Assembly (NCBI RefSeq): GCF_027563465.1 | Contig: NZ_JAPFQA010000016.1 | Location: 1-64,000, forward strand | DNA from: Mesorhizobium qingshengii | GTDB lineage: Bacteria > Pseudomonadota > Alphaproteobacteria > Rhizobiales > Rhizobiaceae | Length of the DNA stretch: 64,000 bases | Direction: 5' to 3' | In this document: one piece after another, positions 16,167-25,170 of the stretch | Position numbering within the stretch: the first letter of the stretch is position 1 | Layout: the number at the start of each line of letters is the position of its first letter | Notes under the pieces: model-generated | The model's input: the letters and a program-made list of their open reading frames with translations, nothing else | The model's database searches: none | Told to the model about the DNA's origin: nothing | Translations under genes and position numbers: made by a program

Positions 16167-18740
16167 TCAGGTCCGCATTTTCTCGCCGTTCGGGTCGAAC
16201 GGCGCTTCGACGTTGATGCGGGCCGGCCGGCGATGTCCAAGAATCTCGATCTCGAACAGCCCCGCGCTTTCGTCCTCGGCAAGGGCCGCCGGTACATAGC
16301 CCTGCGCCATCGACTTCCGCACATAGTGGGCATAGCCGCCCGACGTGACCCAGCCGACCACGCGCCATTCGCCGTCGACGATGCCGCGCACGGCGGATGC
16401 GCCTTCGGCGGCTTTGGAGCCACGCACTTCCTTGCCCTTGTCGTCGAAGCGCGGCGCGCCGTAGCCATGCGGCTTTTCCACCGTGCCGTAGTCCTTGCTG
16501 ACCTTGGCCCAGATCGGCTCGTCGCCCATCACGTCGGCGTCGGCAGCGTCGACGATGAAGGAGACGCGGCGCAGTTTTGGTCCTTCGGCGTGTTCCTTTG
16601 CGGCGGCCTCGCGGCCGATGAAGTCGTTCTTCTCGAGCTTGATGAAGCGGTCCATCGAGCCTTCGAAAGGTCCGTAGATCGGACGCAATTCGCGGAACCA
16701 GGTCGGGAAGTTCTTTTCGAGGCGCATGGAGAGCAAAGCGCGCATGCCGAAATCGACGAGGCCGAACTCCTCGCCGGCATCCTTGATGGCCTTGTACACC
16801 AGACGCTGGTAGGCCGGCGCCATCCAGATCTCGTAGCCGAGGTCGCCGGTGTAGGTGATGCGGTTGACCATGCAGGGCGCGCCGCCGACCGCCATCTCGC
16901 GGAAATCCATGAAGCGGAAGGCCTTGGTCGAAATGTCGACGTCGACCAGCTTCTGAAGCACGTCGCGGGATTTCGGCCCGGCGATCGACAGCCCGACCAG
17001 CGTCTGGTCGAAACGGTGGATGCGCACCGAACCGTCCTTGGGCAAATGCTTCTCGAACCAGCGCATGTGGTACTTTTGCGCGGCCGACGAGCCCCAGATC
17101 ATGAAGCGGTCTTCGCCCGCCTTGGCGATGGTGAAGTCGCCGATCAGCTTGCCAAATTCGTTGATCATCGGCGTCAGCACGATGCGGCCGGTCTTCGGCA
17201 TGCGGTTGGTCATCAGCCGGTTGAGGAACTCTTCCGCTCCCGGTCCCGACACTTCGTATTTGGCGAAGTTGGCGATCTCGGTGACGCCGACGCGCTCGCG
17301 CGTGGCGCGCACTTCCTCGCCAATCGGGCCAAAGTCGTTGGAGCGGTGGAAGGAGACAATGTCCTTCGGCTCCTTGCCCTTTGGAGCGAACCAGAGCGGC
17401 GTCTCAAGTCCCCAGCTGTCGCCCATGACGGCGTTGTTGGCCAGCATGGTGTCGTAGAGCGGCGTCGTCTGCGCCGGCCGTGCCGCCGGCAGTTCCTCGT
17501 TGGGGAAGCGGATGGAGAAGCGGCGCGAATAATTTTCGCGCACCTTGGCGTTGGTGTAGCGCAGGCCCGCCCATTCGCCGAAACGGGCGACATCCATGCC
17601 CCAGACGTCGAAGCCTGGGTCGCCATGGACCATCCAGTTCGACAGCGCCAGGCCGACACCGCCGCCCTGGCTGAAGCCGGCCATGACGGCGCAGGCGCAC
17701 CAGAAATTGGTCAGGCCCTGCACCGGGCCGACCAGCGGGTTGCCGTCGAGCGCGAAGGTGAAGGGTCCGTTGATGATCTGCTTGATGCCGGCCTTCTCGA
17801 TGCCGGGGAAATGCTTGAAGCCGATCTCCAGCGATGGCGCGATGCGGTCGAGGTCGGGGGGGAGCAATTCATGACCGAAATCCCACGGCGTGTTGACCGG
17901 CGACCACGGCTTGCAGGCCTTTTCATAGGTGCCGAGCAGAATGCCGTTGCGCTCCTGGCGGGTGTAGATCTCGCCCTTGAAGTCGAGCACGCCGATCATC
18001 TCGCGGCCGGTCGACTTGTTGAATTCCTCGACCTCCGGCATCGGCTCGGTCAAGAGGTACATGTGCTCCATGGCCAGCACCGGCAGTTCGACGCCAACCA
18101 TGCGGCCGATCTCGCGCGCCCACAGGCCGCCGCAGTTGACGACATGCTCGGCTTTCACCGTGCCCTGTTCGGTGACGACGTTCCAGGTGCCGTCGGCCTC
18201 CTGCGTCAGTTCGACGACACGGTTGCGCAGCACGATCTCGGCGCCGAGTTTCTTCGCCGCCTTGGAATAGGCGATCGTCGTGCCGGACGGATCGAGATGG
18301 CCTTCGACCGGGTCCCACATGGCGCCGACGAAATTGGTCTCGTCCATCAGCGGGAACATCGCCTTGGCTTCGGACGGCGTGATCAGTTCGGTGTCCATGC
18401 CGAGATAGCGGCCCTTGGCGTGGGCGAGGCGCAGGAAGTCCATGCGCTCGGGCGTATCGGCCATCATCACGCCGCCGGTCAGGTGCAGCGAGCAGGACTG
18501 GCCGGAAATTTCCTCGATCTCCTTGTAGAGCTGCACAGTATAGGCCTGCAGCTTGGCGACGTTGGGGTCGCCGTTCAGCGTGTGGAAGCCGCCGGCCGCA
18601 TGCCAGGACGAGCCGGAGGTGAGCTCCGAACGCTCGATCAGCATGATGTCGGTCCAGCCAGCCTTGGCCAGGTGATAGAGCACCGAGCAGCCGACGACGC
18701 CGCCGCCGATGACAACCGCTTTTACGTGAGATTTCATCAA
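16167..18740 (-). CDS. FAD-dependent dimethylglycine/sarcosine dehydrogenase-like protein with GcvT domain
   Basis: An 857-residue two-part enzyme. Residues about 8-370 are a DAO-type FAD domain (VIGGGVVG near residue 11; SGSSWHAAG, whose His aligns with the covalent flavin site of dimethylglycine dehydrogenase). Residues about 430-850 are a GcvT/aminomethyltransferase-like folate domain. The family oxidatively removes N-methyl groups and transfers the one-carbon unit to tetrahydrofolate. Placed between MttB (upstream) and dddP (downstream) on one strand, it suggests stepwise demethylation of a methylated onium compound. The exact substrate is not readable. Confidence 0.85.
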   Translation of the reverse strand: MMKSHVKAVVIGGGVVGCSVLYHLAKAGWTDIMLIERSELTSGSSWHAAGGFHTLNGDPNVAKLQAYTVQLYKEIEEISGQSCSLHLTGGVMMADTPERMDFLRLAHAKGRYLGMDTELITPSEAKAMFPLMDETNFVGAMWDPVEGHLDPSGTTIAYSKAAKKLGAEIVLRNRVVELTQEADGTWNVVTEQGTVKAEHVVNCGGLWAREIGRMVGVELPVLAMEHMYLLTEPMPEVEEFNKSTGREMIGVLDFKGEIYTRQERNGILLGTYEKACKPWSPVNTPWDFGHELLPPDLDRIAPSLEIGFKHFPGIEKAGIKQIINGPFTFALDGNPLVGPVQGLTNFWCACAVMAGFSQGGGVGLALSNWMVHGDPGFDVWGMDVARFGEWAGLRYTNAKVRENYSRRFSIRFPNEELPAARPAQTTPLYDTMLANNAVMGDSWGLETPLWFAPKGKEPKDIVSFHRSNDFGPIGEEVRATRERVGVTEIANFAKYEVSGPGAEEFLNRLMTNRMPKTGRIVLTPMINEFGKLIGDFTIAKAGEDRFMIWGSSAAQKYHMRWFEKHLPKDGSVRIHRFDQTLVGLSIAGPKSRDVLQKLVDVDISTKAFRFMDFREMAVGGAPCMVNRITYTGDLGYEIWMAPAYQRLVYKAIKDAGEEFGLVDFGMRALLSMRLEKNFPTWFRELRPIYGPFEGSMDRFIKLEKNDFIGREAAAKEHAEGPKLRRVSFIVDAADADVMGDEPIWAKVSKDYGTVEKPHGYGAPRFDDKGKEVRGSKAAEGASAVRGIVDGEWRVVGWVTSGGYAHYVRKSMAQGYVPAALAEDESAGLFEIEILGHRRPARINVEAPFDPNGEKMRT

Positions 18741-18825
18741 GATAGGTCCGTTTTTGCGTAAACTGAATCAGGTTTTTGGCGAGCGACGCCTCGACGCCGA
18801 AATCAAACTCGTCGCCGCGTGATGA

Positions 18826-20403
18826 TCAAAAATCTGTCGGCGCGCCGCCTTCGGACCGCCGCTTGGCGACGAAGGCGTTGAGTTCCTCGCGGATGGCCGG
18901 GTCCATGTAAGGTTCGTCATAGGAGGCCAGCCGCTCCTTCCACACCTTGTTGGCCTTTTCGAGCGCCGTCGGCGAACCGGCTTCCGCCCAGGTCTCGAAA
19001 TTGCGCCAGTCGGAGAGGACCGGCGAATAGAAGGCCGTTTTGTAGCGGTCCTGCGTGTGCTGGGTGCCGAAGAAATGACCGCCTGGACCGACGGATTGGA
19101 TGGCGTCGAAACCGAGCGCCTCCTCGGAGAGGTCGAGCGGGGTGAGGAATTCCGCCACCATCTGCAACAGGTCGATGTCGAGAATGGTCTTCTCGTAGGA
19201 GCAGCGCAGGCCGCCCTCGAGCCAGCCGGCCGCGTGCATCATCAGATTGCCGCCGCCCTGGATGGCGCCCCACAGCGAGAAGACGCTCTCGTAGGCCGCC
19301 TGCGCGTCGACCGTGTTGGCGGCGCAGGTGTTGGAGGTGCGGTAGGGGATGTTGTAGCGGCGGGCAAGCTGGCCGCCGACGAGCTGCGCCTTCATGTATT
19401 CAGGCGTACCGAAGGCCGGTGAACCGGACTTCATGTCGACATTGGAGGTGAAGCCGCCATAACCGACCGGCGCGCCCTTGCGCACCATCTGGGCAAAGGC
19501 AATGCCGGACAGGGCCTCGGCATTCTGCTGCACCAGTGCGCCGGCAATCGTCACCGGCGCCATCGCGCCCGACAGGGTGAAGGGCGTGACAATGACGACC
19601 TGGCCCTTGCTCGACATCTGGATGATGCCTTCCATCATCGGCACGTCGAGCTTCAGCGGCGAATTGGTGTTGATGATGGTGAAGACGGACGGTTCTTCGA
19701 GCAACTGCTCATGGCTGATGCCGCGCGCGATGCGGGTGATCTCGATGCCGTCGACGTTGCGCTCCTTGCCGAGCGAATAGATGTGGAACACCTTGTCGGT
19801 CAGCGTGGCGAGGTCGCGGATGCACTCCAGATGCCGGACGGACGGGTGGATGTCGGTCGGCTCGACCGGATAGCCGCCGGTGCAGTTCAGGATGTTGTGC
19901 ATCTGCGCGAGCTTGAGGAAGTTGCGGTAGTCCTGCTGGTTGCCGGGTCGGCGGCCGCGATCGAGGTCGGAACAGTTGGGTGCCGACGCCATCATCGAAA
20001 GGATCAGGTTGTTGCCACCGAAGCGCACATTGTGTGCAGGGTTGCGGGCATGGATGGTGAATTCCGAAGGGCAGTGCGAGACCAGTTCGAGGATCATGTC
20101 GCTGTCGAAGCGCACCCGCTCGCTGCCATCGCGCACGTCGGCGCCATGCGCCTTCATGATGCGGCGGGCTTCGTCGTGCAGAACGTCGACGCCGATCTCC
20201 TTCAGCACGCGCAGGGAGGCGAGGTGGATCGATTCCAGCTCGTCGTCCGAGACCAGCTTGGTCGGCGTCAGCGGGATTTTCAGCTGACGGAAGGGCGGCT
20301 GCTCGAACGCGGCCGAGCCGCCGGCGCGCTTTCCGGCGCGGCCGCCGCGACGGGCACGGTCGTTGGCCAATGCCGGTTCCAAGGGTTGTAGCGCGGCGGT
20401 CAT
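18826..20403 (-). CDS. Trimethylamine methyltransferase (MttB) family protein, second copy
   Basis: A 525-residue non-pyrrolysine MttB superfamily protein, paralogous to the one at 289-1863 over its whole length (both have a basic Gly/Arg-rich N-terminal stretch and the AAYES / GWLEGGL blocks). The ATG at 20403 is chosen because the conserved start begins there; a longer frame upstream is not supported. It heads the minus-strand group MttB - DMGDH-like - DddP. It presumably demethylates a quaternary amine or sulfonium via a corrinoid protein encoded elsewhere. Confidence 0.85.
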   Translation of the reverse strand: MTAALQPLEPALANDRARRGGRAGKRAGGSAAFEQPPFRQLKIPLTPTKLVSDDELESIHLASLRVLKEIGVDVLHDEARRIMKAHGADVRDGSERVRFDSDMILELVSHCPSEFTIHARNPAHNVRFGGNNLILSMMASAPNCSDLDRGRRPGNQQDYRNFLKLAQMHNILNCTGGYPVEPTDIHPSVRHLECIRDLATLTDKVFHIYSLGKERNVDGIEITRIARGISHEQLLEEPSVFTIINTNSPLKLDVPMMEGIIQMSSKGQVVIVTPFTLSGAMAPVTIAGALVQQNAEALSGIAFAQMVRKGAPVGYGGFTSNVDMKSGSPAFGTPEYMKAQLVGGQLARRYNIPYRTSNTCAANTVDAQAAYESVFSLWGAIQGGGNLMMHAAGWLEGGLRCSYEKTILDIDLLQMVAEFLTPLDLSEEALGFDAIQSVGPGGHFFGTQHTQDRYKTAFYSPVLSDWRNFETWAEAGSPTALEKANKVWKERLASYDEPYMDPAIREELNAFVAKRRSEGGAPTDF

Positions 20404-20592
20404 GATGGTCCTCGTACGATGCAATAGCGGGCGGCATAATGGACCGGCGGCTGTCCAGCCATTGCGGAGGCGGCGACCACTAGGGCGAGGGAAGCGACAT
20501 GCCGGAACGGCAGCCGCGCGGCTGTGACATCGCCCTGGCCACATCGGCCCGCCGGCGGGCGCCTGAGCGCGGCCGATCGGATGGACGCCAAT

Positions 20593-20621
20593 GTAAAGTG
20601 CGTTACAGTACTGTCTTTTAC
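20593..20621. promoter_or_regulatory. Overlapping palindromes upstream of the phospholipase D-like gene
   Basis: The intergenic region 20404-20663 separates two divergent genes. It contains GTAA-N6-TTAC (20593-20606) overlapping the perfect palindrome ACAGTACTGT (20605-20614), 50-70 bases before the start of the phospholipase D-like gene. This looks like a TetR/GntR-type operator; the regulator is unknown. Confidence 0.35.
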
Positions 20622-20663
20622 TTCTGACATATTTGTGCGTTGAACTTTTTTGGAGGGACAGCC

Positions 20664-22571
20664 ATGCCTGACGTCATCAAGGTGCGTGCCGCGACCAACA
20701 ACGAAGTCGCGTTCCTTTCCTGGGATATTGACGGGATGATCCCGGGCTGCCTCGGTTTCGAGATCGTACGCCTCTACCCCGGCAGCGGCGAGGAACGCTG
20801 CCTGGCCTCCTGGGTGCCGTTCAAGGGGCAGCGCAATCCGAGATGGATTCCGCAGGACACCGGCGTCTGGCCGGTGCAGAAGACATTCTGGCGCGATCTG
20901 ACCGTGCGGCGCCGGCGCGACAGCCTCGATGTCAGGCCGGAGGGCGAGATGATCGCCTACCGCGTGCGTCCGGTCGGCGACATGAAGCCCGGCCTCGATC
21001 CGGTGCCGGTACGCCCCGATCAGGTCGTTGACGGCACACCCGCCTATACCGGGCCGGCGCGCCCGCTCGGCTATCTCGGCCAGGGCGCCGTCAGCCCACC
21101 GATCTTCCTGGGGCAGATGTTCGGCAAGGCGCGCGTTGCGTTCACCAATGGCGTGCTGTCGACGCAATGGATGTCGCACGCGCTTCAGGAGGCCGGCATC
21201 AAGGTCGGCCAACGCGACAAGATCAGGGCGGTGTTGCAGGATCCGACCAGCAAGATACGCGCCTATCTGCATGGCGATGTGCCTGATGTGCTGACCAGCC
21301 TCCTGAAACGCGCCAAGACCGAAGGCGGCACCGTCAGGCTTGCCCTCTATGAACTTGGCGACGACGAATTGTGCGACGCCATCATCGCCGCCAAGGATGT
21401 CGTCGAGGTCATCCTTTCCAATTCGGGCAGGGACGACCAGACCAAGGCCTGGGACGCCGGCAATGCCCCGGACCGGAAGCGCCTGCACGATGCGGGCGTG
21501 GTGGTGACGGACCGCCTGTTCAACAACAACCATATCGGCCACAACAAGTTTGCCGTCTACCGCGATGCCCAGGGCAAACCGCAAGCGGTGATGACCGGCA
21601 GCACCAACTGGACGTCGACGGGCATTTGCGGTCAGTCCAACAACGCCTTCATCCGCGACGATCCCGATATGGCAGAGGTGTTCGACGCCTATTGGCAGCG
21701 CATGAAGGCCGATGTGTTCCCACCGCCAGCTTCGGAGAGCGCTGCCGGTCACGTCGCGCAGACGCAGGGCGTGCCGTTCCGCAAGGAAAACCACACGCCA
21801 AACCCGCTCGACGGCGCCTCGGTGGCGTTGGACGGCATGACGGTGTGGTTTTCGCCGAACGACCCGAACCGCAACAAGAAGGACACCTCGGTGCGTCCGG
21901 TCGACCTCGAGGATGTCTTCGCCCGCATCAGGGCGGCGAAGCGGGCGGTGCTGTTCCTGGTGTTCAACCCTTCGCTGCTCGGCGAAAACTCGATCGTCGA
22001 CCAGGCCGTCGCGGCGGCGAAGGCCGATCCGAAGCTCATCGTGCAAGGCGCGATCAGCGACGAGACAGCGATGCCCAACTATGTCGCGCCGACCAAGGAT
22101 CCGGTCACCCACACGTCGAACAAGGACGGCAAGTCGCCCTTTGTCTATCCGGAGAAGGTCTCGGAGGCGCCCAATGTCTCGATCGTGCGGGCGGCAAACC
22201 TGACCGGCGCCACGATCGCCCGCGACTTCCAGGCGGAGGTGCTGACGGTCGGCCATGCGATCGTGCACGACAAGATCGTCATCATCGATCCGATGGAGGA
22301 CAACGCCACCGTCATCACCGGCAGCCATAACCTCGGCTACAAGGCTTCCTACGAAAACGACGAGAATTTGGTCATCGTGGAAGGCGACAAGACATTTGCC
22401 GCGGCCTATGCCGTGCACATGCTCGACGTCTTCGACCACTACAAGTTCCGCGCCTGGCGCAGGACGATCGGCAAGGGGCCTTCCGACGATGACGGGATTT
22501 CCATCGACGACAAGTGGCTGAAGCCCTATGCCGACGGCAAGAAGGGCGCGATCGCCCGCTATTTTCCATAG
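20664..22571 (+). CDS. Phospholipase D-like domain protein (two HKD motifs)
   Basis: A 635-residue protein with two phospholipase D catalytic motifs: His293 (HNKFAVY, with the GSTNWT segment after it) and His535 (HDKIVII, with GSHNLG after it). Between them is a second domain with the pattern of a duplicated PLD fold. There is no signal peptide, so it is probably cytosolic or an effector-type protein; phosphodiester substrates could be lipid or nucleic acid. The ATG at 20664 has a strong GGAGGG seven bases upstream. Single-gene unit. No toxin-antitoxin or restriction partners are adjacent. Confidence 0.85.
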   Translation: MPDVIKVRAATNNEVAFLSWDIDGMIPGCLGFEIVRLYPGSGEERCLASWVPFKGQRNPRWIPQDTGVWPVQKTFWRDLTVRRRRDSLDVRPEGEMIAYRVRPVGDMKPGLDPVPVRPDQVVDGTPAYTGPARPLGYLGQGAVSPPIFLGQMFGKARVAFTNGVLSTQWMSHALQEAGIKVGQRDKIRAVLQDPTSKIRAYLHGDVPDVLTSLLKRAKTEGGTVRLALYELGDDELCDAIIAAKDVVEVILSNSGRDDQTKAWDAGNAPDRKRLHDAGVVVTDRLFNNNHIGHNKFAVYRDAQGKPQAVMTGSTNWTSTGICGQSNNAFIRDDPDMAEVFDAYWQRMKADVFPPPASESAAGHVAQTQGVPFRKENHTPNPLDGASVALDGMTVWFSPNDPNRNKKDTSVRPVDLEDVFARIRAAKRAVLFLVFNPSLLGENSIVDQAVAAAKADPKLIVQGAISDETAMPNYVAPTKDPVTHTSNKDGKSPFVYPEKVSEAPNVSIVRAANLTGATIARDFQAEVLTVGHAIVHDKIVIIDPMEDNATVITGSHNLGYKASYENDENLVIVEGDKTFAAAYAVHMLDVFDHYKFRAWRRTIGKGPSDDDGISIDDKWLKPYADGKKGAIARYFP

Positions 22572-22718
22572 CGCCGCCGCGCTCTGCCTCTGAGATTCGT
22601 TCAATCCGGGACCGATCCGCGCCGGCCGGCAGGTCGATCTGGTTGGTGCAAACGGATCGCGGGTCCGGCCCTTCCTTTCCTCTGGTCGAACCAGTAGCTA
22701 GTGAGGCTTGCCGGCCGG

Positions 22719-23921
22719 ATGGCCGGCACTCACATGGATGACGGCATGGTCGCGACCGGTTCGAGCGAAGGCGAAGCGGGAACGCAGTGGGCAGCGCTCG
22801 CCGGCGTTACCGCCGCACTTGCCATGTTCGGCGCGGCGCAAGGGCTGAGCTCGCCGCTGTTCACGCTTTTGATGCAGAAGCAAGGCATGTCGCCCGGGTT
22901 GATCGGCCTGTCGGCGGCGATGATGCCGCTCGGGCTGATCCTGTCGGCCTCATTCGTGCCGGCGGCGGTGCGGCTGGTCGGTGCGCGAAACCTGGCGGTC
23001 GGCTGCTCGCTGATCGGCGCGCTTTGCTTTCTGGGGATCGGCTATCTGCAGAACTGGGTGGCCTGGTACATCATCCGCTTCATCATCGGCGTGGTCATCA
23101 CCCCGCTGTATATCCTTGGCGAGGTCTGGGCGCTGTCGTTGGCGCCGCCTTCGCGGCGCGGCCGGGTGATGGGCGTGTTCAACACGCTGATGGGCGCCGG
23201 CTATGCGGCGGGGCCCTTCACCCTGACTCTGGTTGGCATATCGGGCTGGGCGCCCTTCAGCGTCGGTGTCGGCGGCTTCATGCTTTGCGCCGTCATTCTG
23301 CGCCTTGTCTCCTCAAAGCTCACCGGGTTCGAGGATGATGGCCAGCCCTCCGGGAGCTTCGTCGGTTTCGCCCGGCTGGCACCGGCGCTGCTGCTGGCCG
23401 TGCTGGTCTCGGCCGCGGTCCAGCAAAGCACCTACGCGCTGGTCCCGGTCTTCGGTGCCGCTTATGGCCTGCCGGAAGCCGTGCTCGCCGCGCTGGTGAT
23501 GGCGCTGTCCCTGGGCAACATCTTGCTGCAGATTCCGCTCGGGCTGCTCGCCGAGCGGTTCGGCGGCCGCGCGATGATCCTGGCCTGCGCGATGGCGACG
23601 ACCGCCTGCGCGCTTCTGCTGCCGTTGCTGATCCTGACACCACTGATCTGGGGCGTGTTGCTGGTGATGGGCGCGGTCGGCTACGGCGTCTATACGATGG
23701 CGCTGGTCGAACTCGGCAGCCGGTTCAAGGGCACGCTGCTCGTCACCGGCAACGCAGCCTTCGCCTTGTTGTGGGGCGTTGGTGGTATCGTCGGCCCGCC
23801 GGGTGCCGGCCTGCTCATGCAGGGCATCGGCCCGCTGGGGCTGCCCGTGGTGATCGCCGGTCTCGACGCGGTTCTGATCGCCTTCGCCTTGTACCGCTCC
23901 TCGCAACGTCGAGCCTCCTGA
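22719..23921 (+). CDS. MFS transporter, first of a tandem pair
   Basis: About 400 residues with 12 predicted membrane spans and the MFS loop motif between TM2 and TM3 (RLVGARN) and RRGRVMGV between TM4 and TM5. The start at ATG 22719 gives MAG..., matching the N-terminus of the following paralogue; GTG 22701 is also open. It ends three bases before the next gene. The two proteins are clearly related (shared GLSAAM, PPSRRGRVMGV / PPARRGRVMGV). The family is that of YcaD-like drug/sugar exporters; the substrate is unknown. Confidence 0.85.
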   Translation: MAGTHMDDGMVATGSSEGEAGTQWAALAGVTAALAMFGAAQGLSSPLFTLLMQKQGMSPGLIGLSAAMMPLGLILSASFVPAAVRLVGARNLAVGCSLIGALCFLGIGYLQNWVAWYIIRFIIGVVITPLYILGEVWALSLAPPSRRGRVMGVFNTLMGAGYAAGPFTLTLVGISGWAPFSVGVGGFMLCAVILRLVSSKLTGFEDDGQPSGSFVGFARLAPALLLAVLVSAAVQQSTYALVPVFGAAYGLPEAVLAALVMALSLGNILLQIPLGLLAERFGGRAMILACAMATTACALLLPLLILTPLIWGVLLVMGAVGYGVYTMALVELGSRFKGTLLVTGNAAFALLWGVGGIVGPPGAGLLMQGIGPLGLPVVIAGLDAVLIAFALYRSSQRRAS

Positions 23922-23924
23922 ACC

Positions 23925-25085
23925 ATGGCCGGGGCGGATTCGGAAACTGACGAAGGAATACAATGGGCAGCGATCACCGGCGTGATCGCGACCGTGTCGG
24001 TGTTCGCCATCGCGCAGGGGCTGTCCTATCCGCTGCTGAGCTTTATCCTGCAGCGCCAGGGCGTTTCGCCGGCGATGATCGGCCTGTCGGCGGCGATGAC
24101 GCCAGTCGGGTTCATCCTGTCGTCGCCGCTGATCCCGGCGCTGGCGCGGCGGTTCGGGGCAGGGCGTTCGGCGCTCACCTGTGCTGCTCTTTCGGCTGTT
24201 GTTCTGGCGCTGATCGGCTGGACGCAAGATGTCTATCTGTGGTTTCCGCTGCGCTTCCTGATCGGCGTCGTCACCAATCCGCTCTATGTGCTGAGCGAGA
24301 TCTGGGTGATCGCGCTGGCGCCGCCGGCCCGGCGCGGCCGCGTCATGGGCGTCTATTCGACGATCATCTCGGCCGGCTTCGCGGCCGGGCCGCTCTGCCT
24401 GCTTGCCGTCGGCACGGAAGGCTGGCCGCCATTCCTTGTCGGCATTTCCGCCTTCGTGCTGTGCGGCGTCTGCCTGGCCTCCGTGCTGCCGCGCCTGCCG
24501 AAGGTGGACGAGGCTGGCCATCGGGTTTCCGTCCTGGGCTTTGTGCCGCTGGCCTGGCTGCTGCTGTTTTCGGTCATCGTCGCCGCCGGCTTCGAACAGG
24601 CGTCACTGGCGCTTTTGCCGGTTTATGGAACGCATTACGGCATCGCGGAAATCCGGATGTCGGCGCTGCTGTCGGTGATGATTGCCGGCAACATCGCCAT
24701 GCAAGTGCCGCTGGGCTTGCTGGCGGAAAGGCTGACGGCGCGGTCTGTACGGCTCGTCTGCATAGCCATCACGATACTTGGATGCATGCTGTTGCCGCTT
24801 CTCATCGAAACGCCGCTGATCTGGCCGATGATCTTCGTCTGGGGTGCCGTCTCCTACGGCATCTACACGATGTCCATCATCGAGCTCGGCGAGCGATTCT
24901 CCGGATCGACCTTGATCGCCGGCAACGCCGCCTTCTCCTTGATGTGGGGCGTTGGCGGTATCTCCATGCCGCCGCTGGCCGGAAGCGCCATGGATGTCCT
25001 GGGCGCCGGCGGCCTGCCGATCACGCTCGGTCTGCTGTGCCTGGCGCTGGCGCTCGCCAGCGTCGTTGGTCGCGGGAAAGCCTGA
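23925..25085 (+). CDS. MFS transporter, second of a tandem pair
   Basis: 386 residues, 12 membrane spans, same subfamily as its neighbour three bases upstream, with which it forms an operon. The MFS signature RRGRVMGVYS lies between TM4 and TM5. The close similarity and order point to an old local duplication. Substrate unknown; it could export a metabolite made elsewhere, as nothing nearby suggests a ligand. Confidence 0.85.
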   Translation: MAGADSETDEGIQWAAITGVIATVSVFAIAQGLSYPLLSFILQRQGVSPAMIGLSAAMTPVGFILSSPLIPALARRFGAGRSALTCAALSAVVLALIGWTQDVYLWFPLRFLIGVVTNPLYVLSEIWVIALAPPARRGRVMGVYSTIISAGFAAGPLCLLAVGTEGWPPFLVGISAFVLCGVCLASVLPRLPKVDEAGHRVSVLGFVPLAWLLLFSVIVAAGFEQASLALLPVYGTHYGIAEIRMSALLSVMIAGNIAMQVPLGLLAERLTARSVRLVCIAITILGCMLLPLLIETPLIWPMIFVWGAVSYGIYTMSIIELGERFSGSTLIAGNAAFSLMWGVGGISMPPLAGSAMDVLGAGGLPITLGLLCLALALASVVGRGKA

Positions 25086-25170
25086 ATCCTTGGCCAAGGC
25101 GTCGCGGCTATTGAATATCGGACACGGCATGTCGATGTTGCATGCCGAAGCCTTGCCTATCGGAGATTCC

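Noticed and set aside
15951..18761. A 936-codon open frame on the plus strand
   Set aside because: It runs antisense to the dddP-like and DMGDH-like genes, its translation is low-complexity His/Arg/Gly-rich text with no domain, and the opposite strand has clear families. It is a GC-rich shadow.
20400..22604. A 734-codon open frame on the minus strand
   Set aside because: Antisense to the phospholipase D-like gene, which has two full HKD motifs on the other strand.
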